A DNA stretch of 64,000 nucleotides, taken from an uncultured Eubacteriales bacterium (GTDB lineage: Bacteria; Bacillota; Clostridia; Oscillospirales; Acutalibacteraceae). The DNA lies in NCBI GenBank assembly GCA_934456435.1, contig CAKSHH010000001.1:124001-188000 (forward strand), given 5' to 3'. Position 1 is the stretch's first letter; each line of letters opens with the position of its first letter. Under the pieces are notes generated by a model. That model worked only from the letters and a program-made list of their open reading frames with translations. It was not told the origin of the DNA and searched no databases. Positions 26,167 to 35,966 of this stretch are shown one piece after another. The position numbers were made by a program, and so were the translations under genes.

Positions 26167-28212
26167 ATGAGCAGGAAAAAGTGGATCGTCAGGAACGGCA
26201 ACAAAGAAAACGCTACAACAATATCAGAAAAGCTCGGCGTGAGCCCGTACGCTGCACTTATCGCATCGACAAGAGGAATCAATACCGTTGACGAGGCTAA
26301 GGAATTTTTCGGCTTGGGTGAGCGCAAAAGCGTTGATCCGATGGATTTTCCCGATATGTACGCGGCGGTGAAAAGAATACAGAGGGCGCTCGACGATTTT
26401 GAGCGCATTGCAATTTACGGAGATTATGATGCCGACGGTGTGACATCGACAGCGCTTCTCTATTCATATCTTGAAATGCAGGGCGCCGATGTGGTTTATT
26501 ATGTGCCGAACCGCCACACGGAGGGCTACGGACTCAGCTATGAGGCGATAGACAAGCTCAGCCGTATGGGTGTCAGACTGATAATAACGGTCGATAACGG
26601 AATAAGTGCCATAGAAGAGGCAAAGTATATTAAAGAGCTCGAAATGGAGCTGATAGTCACGGATCACCATCTGCCGGCGGATACATTGCCGCAGGCGGTT
26701 GCGGTCGTCGATCCGCACAGGGCGGACTGCAATCTTGATTTCAAAGACTATGCAGGCGTTGGGGTCGCATATAAATTAGTGTGCGCCCTTGAGGGCGAGG
26801 AAAACGGAGTGACCGACAGCTACACCGATCTTGTCACAATCGGAACGGTTGCCGACGTTATGCCGCTGATAAAGGAAAACAGAGAAATTGTGCGCCGAGG
26901 CGTTCCGATGATAGCCGATTCCGACAGAGCAGGCATACAGGCACTCGTTGAGGTCGCGGGACTTGCCGACAGGAAGATAAGCTCCGGTTCGGTTGCTTTC
27001 GGAATCTGTCCGAGAATCAACGCCGCAGGACGTATGGGCTCGGCGGAGCGCGCAATAAGGCTTCTGCTGAGCGAGGACTACGATGAGGCTCTTGTCATCG
27101 CGCAGGAGATAAACGACGAAAACATACAAAGACAGCAGACCGAGCAGGATATACTCAAACAGGCTCAGGCTCAGATAAAAGCTCATCCGCAATGGCAGTA
27201 TATGAATGTGCTTGTTGTTTCGGGCGAGGGATGGCACGACGGAGTTGTCGGAATAGTCGCGTCAAGGCTGGTCGAAAAAAACGGAAAGCCGACAATAGTT
27301 ATAACCACGGATGGCGAGAATGCCAAGGGTTCGGGAAGAAGCATTGACGGATTTAATCTTTACGAGGCTCTTTGCAGGTGCGAAAGCTGTCTGACTCATT
27401 TCGGCGGGCATACACTCGCGGCAGGAGTAGGACTGAAAAGCTCGGATATTGATGCTTTCAGAAAGGCAATCAATGATTATGCAGACAAAACGGAGATGCC
27501 GTATCCCGTTCAGCAGATTGATTTTAAATTGAATCCTGCCTGTGTGAACACAGAGATGCTGGAAACGGTTGAACAGCTTGAACCGTTCGGAGCGGGCAAT
27601 CCTCAGCCGATTTTCGGACTTTACAATATGACAATAACGGACATTCAGCCGATAGGAAACGGGAAACACCTGAGAATAACACTTGAGAGAAACGGTGTGT
27701 CGATTCCGGCAATTATGTTCCGAATCGTTCAGGCTGAGCTTCCGTTTGTCAAGGGCGATGTGGTCGATGCCGCCGTGCTCCTGGAGGCAAACGAATACCT
27801 CGGACAGGTGAGGGTCAGCATTCTTCTGAAAAACCTGAAGCTCCACGACATGGTGGAGGAAGACCTGTTCAGCTCCATGCGCGATTTTTCAATGCTCATG
27901 CGCGGAAAGAACGAGGGCTTCGACGCTTCGCTGTTGATGCCTCAGCGTGAAACCACGGTGCAGGTGTATAAGTTTATACGTTCTGCCGGAAGATGGAATT
28001 ATGATATTGAAACGCTCTGCCACAGACTGGATTTTTGGGCGGAGGATTACGGACAGGTAGCGGTATCGGTCGAGGCAATGCTTGAAACCGGTGTCCTTGC
28101 ACGCGACGAAAACCGCGGACTGGTTGCACCGCCGAAGAGCGGAAAGGTCAACCTGCAGGAGGCACCCGTGCTTGTCAGACTAACAGAATTATTAAAGGGG
28201 TCGGCGCAGTAA
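26167..28212 (+). CDS. recJ: Single-stranded-DNA-specific exonuclease RecJ
   Basis: 681 residues. The DHH phosphoesterase core has YGDYDADGVTS (84-94) and TDHH (165-168), followed by a DHHA1 segment with GSGRSIDGFNLYEAL and FGGHTLAAG, then an OB-type domain. A C-terminal extension of about 120 residues probably forms a winged-helix-like tail. RecJ degrades 5' ends of single-stranded DNA in recombination and repair. AGAAAGGAGAT precedes the ATG. It starts a tight run recJ-relA-dtd-MBL-hemZ. All catalytic Asp/His residues appear present. Confidence 0.95.
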   Translation: MSRKKWIVRNGNKENATTISEKLGVSPYAALIASTRGINTVDEAKEFFGLGERKSVDPMDFPDMYAAVKRIQRALDDFERIAIYGDYDADGVTSTALLYSYLEMQGADVVYYVPNRHTEGYGLSYEAIDKLSRMGVRLIITVDNGISAIEEAKYIKELEMELIVTDHHLPADTLPQAVAVVDPHRADCNLDFKDYAGVGVAYKLVCALEGEENGVTDSYTDLVTIGTVADVMPLIKENREIVRRGVPMIADSDRAGIQALVEVAGLADRKISSGSVAFGICPRINAAGRMGSAERAIRLLLSEDYDEALVIAQEINDENIQRQQTEQDILKQAQAQIKAHPQWQYMNVLVVSGEGWHDGVVGIVASRLVEKNGKPTIVITTDGENAKGSGRSIDGFNLYEALCRCESCLTHFGGHTLAAGVGLKSSDIDAFRKAINDYADKTEMPYPVQQIDFKLNPACVNTEMLETVEQLEPFGAGNPQPIFGLYNMTITDIQPIGNGKHLRITLERNGVSIPAIMFRIVQAELPFVKGDVVDAAVLLEANEYLGQVRVSILLKNLKLHDMVEEDLFSSMRDFSMLMRGKNEGFDASLLMPQRETTVQVYKFIRSAGRWNYDIETLCHRLDFWAEDYGQVAVSVEAMLETGVLARDENRGLVAPPKSGKVNLQEAPVLVRLTELLKGSAQ

Positions 28213-28228
28213 GCCGAGTGGTATAAAA

Positions 28229-30505
28229 ATGGCACAAGAAAACGAAAAAAATAAATTGACGTCCGCAATGCCCGAACCAACCGCGGCGGAGGACGAGAAA
28301 AAATTTGTTCCCGAAAATCCCGATGAGCTTTATACCAAGCTCATCACTTTGGTGAGGGAAAATATGACCGAAAACGATGTGGCTCTTGTTGAAAAAGCGT
28401 ATTTCATTGCAAAAAAGGCGCACGAGGGTCAGTTCAGATTTTCGGGAGAACCGTATATTATTCATCCCGTTTCCGTTGCGATAATTCTCTATAATTTGGG
28501 TATGGACGGCGAATCCATGGCGGCGGCGCTGCTGCATGACGTTGTGGAAGACACCGATATGACAAAGGAGAATATCCAGGAGGAATTCGGAGAGGACGTT
28601 GCAAACCTTGTTGAGGGCGTTACAAAGCTCGGCAAGGTGCCTATCTTTACCAAGGAGGAGCAGCAGGCGGAGAATGTCCGCAAGATGCTGATGGCAATGT
28701 CCCAGGATATCCGCGTCATCATCATCAAGCTGGCTGACCGCATACACAATATGAGAACTTTGTCTTTTATGCGACCGGATAAAAGACGTGAAAAAGCTCA
28801 GGAGACACTTGAAATATATGCCCCGATTGCTCACCGACTCGGTATCCGAGGCGTTAAGGAGGAGCTGGAGGATCTTGCAATCAGCTACCTTGATCCCGTG
28901 GCATACAAAGAAATCAGAGATAAGCTTGAACATCAGCAGTCAAAACGAAAAGAGTATCTCGACAACATACAGAAAAAAATCAGCGAAAGAATCAAGCTTG
29001 TTGTGCCGAATGCAAGCATTTCGGGCAGAATCAAGAGCGTCCACGGCATATACAGAAAGATGTATATGCAGGGCAAGAGCTTTGACGAGATATATGACAT
29101 TTACGCTGTCAGAATAATTGTTGACGACGTTATCGACTGCTATAACTGCCTTGGTATAATCCACGATATGTTCAAGTCCATTCCCGGACGGTTCAAGGAC
29201 TATATCTCAACGCCCAAGGCGAATATGTACCAGTCACTTCATACAACGGTAATCGGCGACGAGGGAATCCCGTTTGAGGTTCAGATAAGAACATGGGAGA
29301 TGCACCGCACGGCTGAGTACGGTGTTGCCGCCCATTGGAAATATAAGCTCGGAATGAACGGCAGACAGAAGTTTGAGGAGAAATTCTCCTGGATTCGTCA
29401 GCTTCTCGAAAGCCAGAATGTTTCCGAAAATCCGCAGGACATCGTCAACACGATAAAGACCGATCTCGTTCAGGAGGAGGTCTTTGTGTTCACCCCCAAG
29501 GGTACGGTAATAAATCTGCCGGCAGGGTCGACAGTTGTTGACTTCGCCTATGCCATACACTCGGCGGTCGGCAACAGAATGATCGGCGCCAAGGTTGACG
29601 GCAGAATCGTTCCGATTGATTATGTCGTAAAAACGGGCGAGATTGTTGAAATCATCACCTCTTCACAGCAGAACAAGGGGCCGAGCCGCGACTGGCTGAA
29701 ATTCGTTAAGACGAGCGGCGCGCGCAACAAGATTCGTTCATGGTTTAAAAAGGAGAGACGCGAGGAGAATATCCTTGAGGGCAGGATGGAGGTTGAACGT
29801 GAGTTCAAGCGTAATTTCATCCGTCTTGATGATAAGCAGTTTGACAAGTTTGTGCTTGAAATAGCTCAGAAACAGCGCTTTAACAGCGCCGAGGATTTTT
29901 TTGCGGCAATCGGCTACGGCGGAATCTCGCTCAACAAGATGATGCCGCACATAAAGGACGAATATGTCAAGGAGTTCAAACAGCCTGAGCCGGTTGAAGA
30001 GGACGTTATCAAGATAACCAAACCCTCTCAGAAAAAGCGCACGAAGAGCCAGGAGGGCGTCGTTATCGAGGGTATCGACAACTGCCTTATCAAGCTCTCC
30101 AAGTGCTGCAGTCCGCTTCCGGGCGACAATATAATCGGCTTCATAACAAGGGGACACGGTGTTTCAATACACAAAAGAGACTGCACGAATGTTCCGAAAG
30201 TCATTGAGCTCGCCGATGAGCCTGACAGGTGGATAGCCGCAAGCTGGGACAGCGATGCCAAGGAGGACTTCACGGCAAGTGTTTCACTTACTTGTCTTGA
30301 CAGAGTTGGTTTGATGGCGGATATCTCAAAGATGATAGCCGATATGAGGGTTATGATATACGGAATAAACACAAAGAGCAAAAAGGACGGCAGAGCCTCG
30401 CTGGAGCTGACAATCGGTGTTAACGGCATTGAGCATCTCAACAGCGTTATGGCAAAGCTGAAAAAGATAAACGGCGTTCTTGACGTGGAACGCGCAAACA
30501 ATTAA
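28229..30505 (+). CDS. relA: Bifunctional (p)ppGpp synthetase/hydrolase
   Basis: 758 residues, the Rel/SpoT long form. HD hydrolase domain about 45-210 with HD at 103-104 (LLHDVVEDTD), RelA synthetase domain about 230-370 with RIHNMRT and YQSLHTTVIG, TGS domain about 410-475 (VFVFTPKGTVINLPAGST), a helical region with the Cys-rich KCCSPLPGD, and a C-terminal ACT domain. Both catalytic halves look intact, so it should both make and degrade the alarmone. The order relA-dtd-metallohydrolase-hemZ is common in clostridia. Only 16 bp separate it from recJ. Confidence 0.96.
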   Translation: MAQENEKNKLTSAMPEPTAAEDEKKFVPENPDELYTKLITLVRENMTENDVALVEKAYFIAKKAHEGQFRFSGEPYIIHPVSVAIILYNLGMDGESMAAALLHDVVEDTDMTKENIQEEFGEDVANLVEGVTKLGKVPIFTKEEQQAENVRKMLMAMSQDIRVIIIKLADRIHNMRTLSFMRPDKRREKAQETLEIYAPIAHRLGIRGVKEELEDLAISYLDPVAYKEIRDKLEHQQSKRKEYLDNIQKKISERIKLVVPNASISGRIKSVHGIYRKMYMQGKSFDEIYDIYAVRIIVDDVIDCYNCLGIIHDMFKSIPGRFKDYISTPKANMYQSLHTTVIGDEGIPFEVQIRTWEMHRTAEYGVAAHWKYKLGMNGRQKFEEKFSWIRQLLESQNVSENPQDIVNTIKTDLVQEEVFVFTPKGTVINLPAGSTVVDFAYAIHSAVGNRMIGAKVDGRIVPIDYVVKTGEIVEIITSSQQNKGPSRDWLKFVKTSGARNKIRSWFKKERREENILEGRMEVEREFKRNFIRLDDKQFDKFVLEIAQKQRFNSAEDFFAAIGYGGISLNKMMPHIKDEYVKEFKQPEPVEEDVIKITKPSQKKRTKSQEGVVIEGIDNCLIKLSKCCSPLPGDNIIGFITRGHGVSIHKRDCTNVPKVIELADEPDRWIAASWDSDAKEDFTASVSLTCLDRVGLMADISKMIADMRVMIYGINTKSKKDGRASLELTIGVNGIEHLNSVMAKLKKINGVLDVERANN

Positions 30506-30558
30506 ACAAATTTTCGTCAGTTGAGCAAATCCCGCTGACGCGAATCAAGAGGTTAATT

Positions 30559-31020
30559 ATGAAAGCAGTAGTACAAAGAGTCAGTTCGTCGGCGGTGGTT
30601 ATCGACGGCGAAACGGTTGGAAAGATAGACAGGGGATATAATGTCCTTTTGGGCGTTTTCCCCGACGACACAAAGAAAGATGCCGAAATCCTTGCGGCGA
30701 AAATCGCAAAGCTCCGCATTTTTGAGGACGAGAACGAAAAAATGAATCTTTCCGTTCTTGATATAGACGGTGAGGTACTTGTTGTTTCCCAGTTCACGCT
30801 TTGCGCCGATATAAAAAAAGGCAACCGTCCGTCATTCACAACGGCGGCTCAGCCTGCATACGCCAATGAGCTGTATGAATACTTTATGGAGCAGCTCAAG
30901 CTCAACGGAATCAAAAAGGTTGAGCACGGCTCGTTCGGTGCGGATATGAAGGTCGAAATTAACAACGACGGACCTGTGACTATAATTATGGACACGGAAA
31001 TCTGGAACAAGAGGGATTAA
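30559..31020 (+). CDS. dtd: D-aminoacyl-tRNA deacylase
   Basis: 153 residues, the usual size. It has the two motifs that face across the dimer: SQFTL (77-81) and NDGPVT (136-141) with the Gly-Pro that rejects L-amino acids. It removes D-amino acids mischarged on tRNAs. The cytoplasmic enzyme follows relA in the same orientation and one base separates it from the next gene. GAGG precedes the ATG. Confidence 0.95.
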   Translation: MKAVVQRVSSSAVVIDGETVGKIDRGYNVLLGVFPDDTKKDAEILAAKIAKLRIFEDENEKMNLSVLDIDGEVLVVSQFTLCADIKKGNRPSFTTAAQPAYANELYEYFMEQLKLNGIKKVEHGSFGADMKVEINNDGPVTIIMDTEIWNKRD

Positions 31021-31021
31021 A

Positions 31022-31654
31022 ATGACGGTTGAATCACTTGCGCTCGGCCCGGTCAGCGCCAACACATACATCGTCACGGACGGGAAAAGCGGCAAAACCG
31101 CTGTAATTGACTGCGGAGAATGTACCGCGGAGCTTCTTGAAAGACTGAGAGATAAGAACGTCGAGTATATCCTGCTCACCCACGGTCATGCCGACCACAT
31201 TCTCGGTGTATATGACCTGAAGCAGGCGTTCCCGAACGCTAAGATCGTTATACACAAAGACGACGCGGACTGCCTGACGAACGAAATGCTGAGCATTGCG
31301 TTCAGCATAGCTCCGCACACGCAGAAGAATATAGAACCGGATATCACGGTTGATGAGGGCGACGAAATAGAACTCGGAACGCTTCACTTTACGGTTATGC
31401 ACACTCCGGGACACACCAAGGGAAGCGTCTGCTACTATGTTGAAAGCGAACGCGCGCTTTTCACGGGAGATACGCTTTTCTGTTTAACGGTCGGAAGAAC
31501 CGATCTGTTCGGAGGAAGCGACGAGGAAATGTATACGTCGATAAAGCGGCTTTATGAGATGCCCAGTGAATATACGGTTTATCCCGGTCACAACCGCGCA
31601 ACAACGATGGAATACGAAAGAAAAAGAAACAGATATATGAGGAGATTCAAATGA
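31022..31654 (+). CDS. Metallo-beta-lactamase fold hydrolase (glyoxalase II-like)
   Basis: 210 residues. The metal-binding motif THGHADH (53-59) is followed by HTPGHTKGS, GDTLF and PGHNRAT, giving the full His/Asp set of a binuclear metal site. The family includes glyoxalase II-type thioesterases; the physiological substrate of this clostridial member is not known. It overlaps hemZ by 4 bases (ATGA), so they are translated together. Confidence 0.9.
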   Translation: MTVESLALGPVSANTYIVTDGKSGKTAVIDCGECTAELLERLRDKNVEYILLTHGHADHILGVYDLKQAFPNAKIVIHKDDADCLTNEMLSIAFSIAPHTQKNIEPDITVDEGDEIELGTLHFTVMHTPGHTKGSVCYYVESERALFTGDTLFCLTVGRTDLFGGSDEEMYTSIKRLYEMPSEYTVYPGHNRATTMEYERKRNRYMRRFK

Positions 31655-33102
31655 TACTCAGGGTCGTCAACCACAAATTTCATTACGAAATGGAAAATCT
31701 TTGTCGGGTTTTCTATCCGCACGAGACGATCCGCGTTATAAAGGACGGCACGGACGAAACGGACGATATTACCGTCACAACCTCGCTGAGCGGCGAATAT
31801 CTTGTGAGTGTTTCTGTCAGCATAAACGGCACAACGGACACAAAGGAAAAGCCGGTTGCCGAATTTGACGATTGCGAGAGAGAAATGGCTATTTTGCTTT
31901 TTTCTCTCCTTTCTTCCGTTACAGGCTACACTCCGCAATGGGGAATCCTGACAGGAGTGAGACCGTCGAAGCTGATGAATACGCTGATCGGCGAATACGG
32001 CGATGACGGAGCAAAGGAATATTTCACCGACAAGCTGCTTGTCAATGAGAAAAAGACCGAGCTTGCGTATTCCGTGGCTAAAGCGGAGGAAAAGATAATG
32101 TCGCTTTCCGACGAAAAAAGCTTCAGCCTGTATGTTTCGATACCGTTCTGCCCGACACGGTGCAACTACTGCTCGTTCGTTTCCCATTCAATAGCGCAGG
32201 CGAAAAAGCTTTTGCCAGACTACGTTGAGAACCTTTGCAGGGAGATAAGGCAAACGGCGCAGATCGCTAACGAGCTTGGACTGAGACTTGAGTCAATATA
32301 CTGGGGCGGCGGTACGCCGACAACGCTTTCGGCGCAGATGCTCGAAAAAATATGCGCGGAGATAAAAGAAAGCTTTGATCTGTCGCACATTCGCGAATAT
32401 ACGATTGAGGCAGGCAGAGCCGATACCGTGACACCCGAAAAGCTCAGAGTGATAAAGGCAGCAGGCGTCGGCAGAATAAGCATAAATCCTCAGACCTTTA
32501 ATGACGACGTGCTCAAGGCGATAGGCAGACGACATACCGTTGATGATGTTGTCAGAGTCTTTTCACAGGCGAGGGAAGCCGGCTTTGACAATATAAATAT
32601 GGACCTTATAGCCGGTCTGACCGACGACACGTTTGAGAGCTTTTGCAATTCCGTTGACAGGGCGACAGCGATGAATCCCGAAAACATAACGTTACATACG
32701 CTGGCTTTGAAGCGCTCTTCGACGATAGTTACCCACAAGGTTGACGTCGAAAGCGGCGCAACGGCAAATAAAATGCTGGAATATGCACAAAACAGGTTCT
32801 ATTCTTCTGGGTACAGACCGTACTATATGTATAGACAGTCCCGTTCCCTCGGCAATCTTGAGAATGTCGGCTGGTGCAAGGACGGCTTTGAGTGCCTTTA
32901 CAACATTTTTATGATGGAGGAGTGCCACAGCGTGCTTGCCGTGGGTGCAGGTGCCGTGACGAAGCTCAAAGACCCGAACAGCAGAAATATAGAAAGAATA
33001 TTCAACTATAAATATCCTTACGAATATAATTCGCGGTATGACATTATCGCGGAGAGAAAGAAACAAATCATCGAGTTTTATAACAAAACAGTAACAGATT
33101 AA
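31651..33102 (+). CDS. hemZ: Radical SAM coproporphyrinogen dehydrogenase-like protein HemZ
   Basis: 483 residues. Radical SAM cluster motif C-x3-C-x2-C at Cys167, 171 and 174 (CPTRCNYC), followed by YWGGGTPTTL and the HemN-type lines YTIEAGRADTV and NMDLIAGL. HemN-family enzymes oxidatively decarboxylate coproporphyrinogen III without oxygen; HemZ is the clostridial/bacillus variant with an extra N-terminal domain, seen here as residues 1-150. Some family members are instead heme chaperones or methyltransferases, so the reaction is not certain. Confidence 0.88.
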   Translation: MILRVVNHKFHYEMENLCRVFYPHETIRVIKDGTDETDDITVTTSLSGEYLVSVSVSINGTTDTKEKPVAEFDDCEREMAILLFSLLSSVTGYTPQWGILTGVRPSKLMNTLIGEYGDDGAKEYFTDKLLVNEKKTELAYSVAKAEEKIMSLSDEKSFSLYVSIPFCPTRCNYCSFVSHSIAQAKKLLPDYVENLCREIRQTAQIANELGLRLESIYWGGGTPTTLSAQMLEKICAEIKESFDLSHIREYTIEAGRADTVTPEKLRVIKAAGVGRISINPQTFNDDVLKAIGRRHTVDDVVRVFSQAREAGFDNINMDLIAGLTDDTFESFCNSVDRATAMNPENITLHTLALKRSSTIVTHKVDVESGATANKMLEYAQNRFYSSGYRPYYMYRQSRSLGNLENVGWCKDGFECLYNIFMMEECHSVLAVGAGAVTKLKDPNSRNIERIFNYKYPYEYNSRYDIIAERKKQIIEFYNKTVTD

Positions 33103-33116
33103 ACAAGAGGTGCTAA

Positions 33117-34031
33117 ATGGCAAACAGTACGCTGAAAGAAATAAATAACGGTGTCGGTTCGGATGTCGAAGCCTTTATCGGTTCGGCAGAAAGTGAATTT
33201 GACAGCTCGGTTTCCGAGCTTGTCGGCGGCTTGATTTCCGACTGCAACTGCGACATAGTTCTGCTTGCCGGCCCCAGCTCGTCGGGAAAAACCACAACCG
33301 CCGGCATGATAGCTGAGAAGCTTCTCAAAAGCGGCAGGAATGCATATACGCTTTCGCTTGACGATTTCTACCGCAACGCCGCGGACATTCCGCTGACCGA
33401 CAGAGGGTTGAAGGATTTTGAAAATGTCAGCGCTCTTGATATTGATTTGATACATCAAACCTTCGGCGAGCTGATTGACAAGCGCGAAGCGCAGATTCCA
33501 CGGTTTGATTTTCTTACAGGCACACGCACCGAAGATAAGCGGACGGTTAAGCTGACCCGTGACGATGTGATAATCGTTGAGGGCATACACGCACTTAACC
33601 CGATAATAACGAGCGGGCTTGACGAAAGCCATATATGCAAGGTGTATATAAGTGTGTCATCGCGTGTTGTGGATGATAACGGAAAGGTGATTTTCAGCAA
33701 GAGAAATCTTCGCCTTATCCGCCGAATGATAAGGGATTATCACTACCGCAATACATCGGTTGAAAAGACACTTTCGCAATGGTCGGAGGTTCTCAGGGGA
33801 GAGGACAAATATATCTTTCCTTACGAGAAAAATGCGCGTTTCCGACTTAACTCGTTTCACCCGTATGAGCCCTGCCTGTTCAAGGACGAGGCAACAGCTT
33901 TGCTCGACACGGTAGGGGAGAAAAGCCGATATTATCCGCTTGCCTGCGAGCTGAAGAGCAATTTTTCACTCCTGAGCGCGGTCGATTCTGTGCATCTTCC
34001 GAAAAATTCGCTACTCAGAGAGTTTGTGTGA
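33117..34031 (+). CDS. Nucleoside (uridine-like) kinase
   Basis: 304 residues. P-loop GPSSSGKTT (52-60) and the uridine kinase/phosphoribulokinase features LDDFYRN and IVEGIHALNP. It lacks the N-terminal TGS-like half found in longer clostridial relatives, having only about 45 residues before the P-loop. It probably phosphorylates a nucleoside or related sugar with NTP in salvage. AGAGGTG precedes the ATG, 14 bp after hemZ. Confidence 0.82.
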   Translation: MANSTLKEINNGVGSDVEAFIGSAESEFDSSVSELVGGLISDCNCDIVLLAGPSSSGKTTTAGMIAEKLLKSGRNAYTLSLDDFYRNAADIPLTDRGLKDFENVSALDIDLIHQTFGELIDKREAQIPRFDFLTGTRTEDKRTVKLTRDDVIIVEGIHALNPIITSGLDESHICKVYISVSSRVVDDNGKVIFSKRNLRLIRRMIRDYHYRNTSVEKTLSQWSEVLRGEDKYIFPYEKNARFRLNSFHPYEPCLFKDEATALLDTVGEKSRYYPLACELKSNFSLLSAVDSVHLPKNSLLREFV

Positions 34032-34121
34032 GACGTAAAACTGTAAAAAATGGAAAAAATATATTGCTATAACGTGTTTTTTATGATAAAATTAAAATTA
34101 CCGCCGATTGAGTGGAATACA

Positions 34122-34149
34122 TTGAAATACTGCGATTTGTCTATATAAT
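34122..34149 (+). promoter_or_regulatory. Promoter of the spoVB-mazG block
   Basis: TTGAAA (34122-34127), 16-bp spacer, TATAAT (34144-34149). Confidence 0.7.
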
Positions 34150-34175
34150 ATTACTTCTGAACAGGGGGAAAACTG

Positions 34176-35960
34176 ATGGCTGAGGAAAAGACCGGTGCAA
34201 AGTCACAGTCGCTGCTGAGCGGCGCGTTTATACTTGTTGTGGCAACGGTTCTCGTTAAGGTTATCGGTGCGCTTTTCAAGATCCCGCTGTCAATGCTTAT
34301 CGGCGAGGTCGGAAGAGGCTATTTCAGCACGGCGTATGAAATCTATACACCGCTTTATTCGATTTCAATGGCAGGCTTGCCTGTTGCCGTTTCCCGTCTG
34401 GTTGCAAAAGAACGTTCTCTCGGTCATTTCCGTGATGTCAGAATGATAAGGAGAGTTGCACGGCGGCTCTTCCTGCTGATGGGTGTTCTCGGAACGGTTC
34501 TTCTTTTGTTGATTGCCTATCCGTATACAAAGTTTGTTGTCGGATATGTTGAAAACATTTACTGCGTTCTGGCAATTGCACCGTCAATTTTCTTTTGCTG
34601 CTGTATGTCCACATACCGCGGATATTACGAGGGTATGCAGAATATGGTTCCCACGGCGATTTCTGAGGTTATCGAGGTTGTCGGAAAGCTTGTTGTCGGA
34701 CTCGGAGCCAGTTATATACTTCTCAAAAGCGAGCTTGCAAAGTTCGAAGCAGGCAAACCTGTTTTCGGAGCAATAAGAGCCACTCAGGAGGAGGCGCTGG
34801 CGGCAATATATCCTTTTGCGGCAGCAACGGCGGTTCTCGGCGTTACTTCGGGAACGATTTTCGGACTTATTTACCTTGTCATCAGGCACAAGCTTGTGGG
34901 CGACGGCATTACAAAGGCTGAGCTTCTTGCTTCGCCGAAGCCGGAAAACGGACGCACGCTTGCAAAAATAATTGTTATGACGGCTTTGCCCATTGCTGCG
35001 AGCTCACTTGTAACGAACATTACGAATCTTATCGACGCGGCAACGATTCAGAACAGACTTAAATATGCCGTTGAAAAAGCGCCCGACGTTATCTATGCGC
35101 TTTACGGAACCGAGTTTGAAACGATGAAGGTTGCGGATTCGCAGATCGTGAAATATATTTACGGAATTTACAATGAGGTCCTCGATTTTAAGAATCTTAT
35201 TCCGACCATAACAATGACGCTCGGCATCAGCGCGATTCCCGTGCTGTCGGCGGCGTGGGCAAACCATCAGCGTCACGATATCAAGGTTGCTGTTGAATCC
35301 GTTATCAGGGTTACAATGCTTATTTCCCTGCCGACGGGCTTCGGACTTGCGGCGGTATCGTATTCCTTGCTTGATACGTTTTATCCTGCCGCAACGGCGA
35401 GTATCGGCTCAGGTATACTTGCGGTTTACGGCTGCACAATATTCATTTTTGCCGTGTCGTCCCCGATAACGAGTATGCTTCAAGGACTCGGCAGAACCGA
35501 TATACCGCTCAAGTCACTGATAGTCGGTGCGGTAATAAAGATTGTTTTGAACTATGTGCTCATCGGCAATCCGCACATAAATATCAACGGCGCTCCGATT
35601 GCTTCAATTGCCTGCTACCTTGTTGTTGTCATTATAAATATGTACAGCATAATAAAGATAACCGGTGTGCGAATCAACTTTATGTCAGTCTTTATCAAGC
35701 CGTGTATTTGTTCAATCATTAGTGCGGTTATCGCATTCCTCACCAATTTGGTGTTTGGCAAATTCCTCGGCAGTCTCGGAAATCCCGACAGCATGATAAA
35801 CGGAAACACCGTTGCGCTTGTGATCGCAGTCATTGCGGCTGTAATCGCTTATGTAATAACAATACTCCTTTTCAAAGGAATTTCAAAGGATGACCTAATG
35901 ATGATTCCGAAAGGAGAAAAAATTGCCGAAACCCTTGAAAAACGTGGATTTTTAGGTTAA
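34176..35960 (+). CDS. spoVB: SpoVB-like polysaccharide/lipid flippase
   Basis: 594 residues and about 14 membrane helices of the MOP/MVF superfamily. The start SGAFILVVATVLVKVIGALFKIPLS and YSISMAGLPVAVSRLVAKE is typical of stage V sporulation protein B and its relatives, which move lipid-linked sugars across the membrane for cortex peptidoglycan. It heads a block collinear with B. subtilis yabM(spoVB)-yabR, which strengthens the call. CAGGGGG lies before the ATG. Confidence 0.88.
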   Translation: MAEEKTGAKSQSLLSGAFILVVATVLVKVIGALFKIPLSMLIGEVGRGYFSTAYEIYTPLYSISMAGLPVAVSRLVAKERSLGHFRDVRMIRRVARRLFLLMGVLGTVLLLLIAYPYTKFVVGYVENIYCVLAIAPSIFFCCCMSTYRGYYEGMQNMVPTAISEVIEVVGKLVVGLGASYILLKSELAKFEAGKPVFGAIRATQEEALAAIYPFAAATAVLGVTSGTIFGLIYLVIRHKLVGDGITKAELLASPKPENGRTLAKIIVMTALPIAASSLVTNITNLIDAATIQNRLKYAVEKAPDVIYALYGTEFETMKVADSQIVKYIYGIYNEVLDFKNLIPTITMTLGISAIPVLSAAWANHQRHDIKVAVESVIRVTMLISLPTGFGLAAVSYSLLDTFYPAATASIGSGILAVYGCTIFIFAVSSPITSMLQGLGRTDIPLKSLIVGAVIKIVLNYVLIGNPHININGAPIASIACYLVVVIINMYSIIKITGVRINFMSVFIKPCICSIISAVIAFLTNLVFGKFLGSLGNPDSMINGNTVALVIAVIAAVIAYVITILLFKGISKDDLMMIPKGEKIAETLEKRGFLG

Positions 35961-35966
35961 AATAGT

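Noticed and set aside
34032..34121. A riboswitch or T-box leader before spoVB
   Set aside because: AT-rich, no conserved core or terminator/antiterminator pair could be found.
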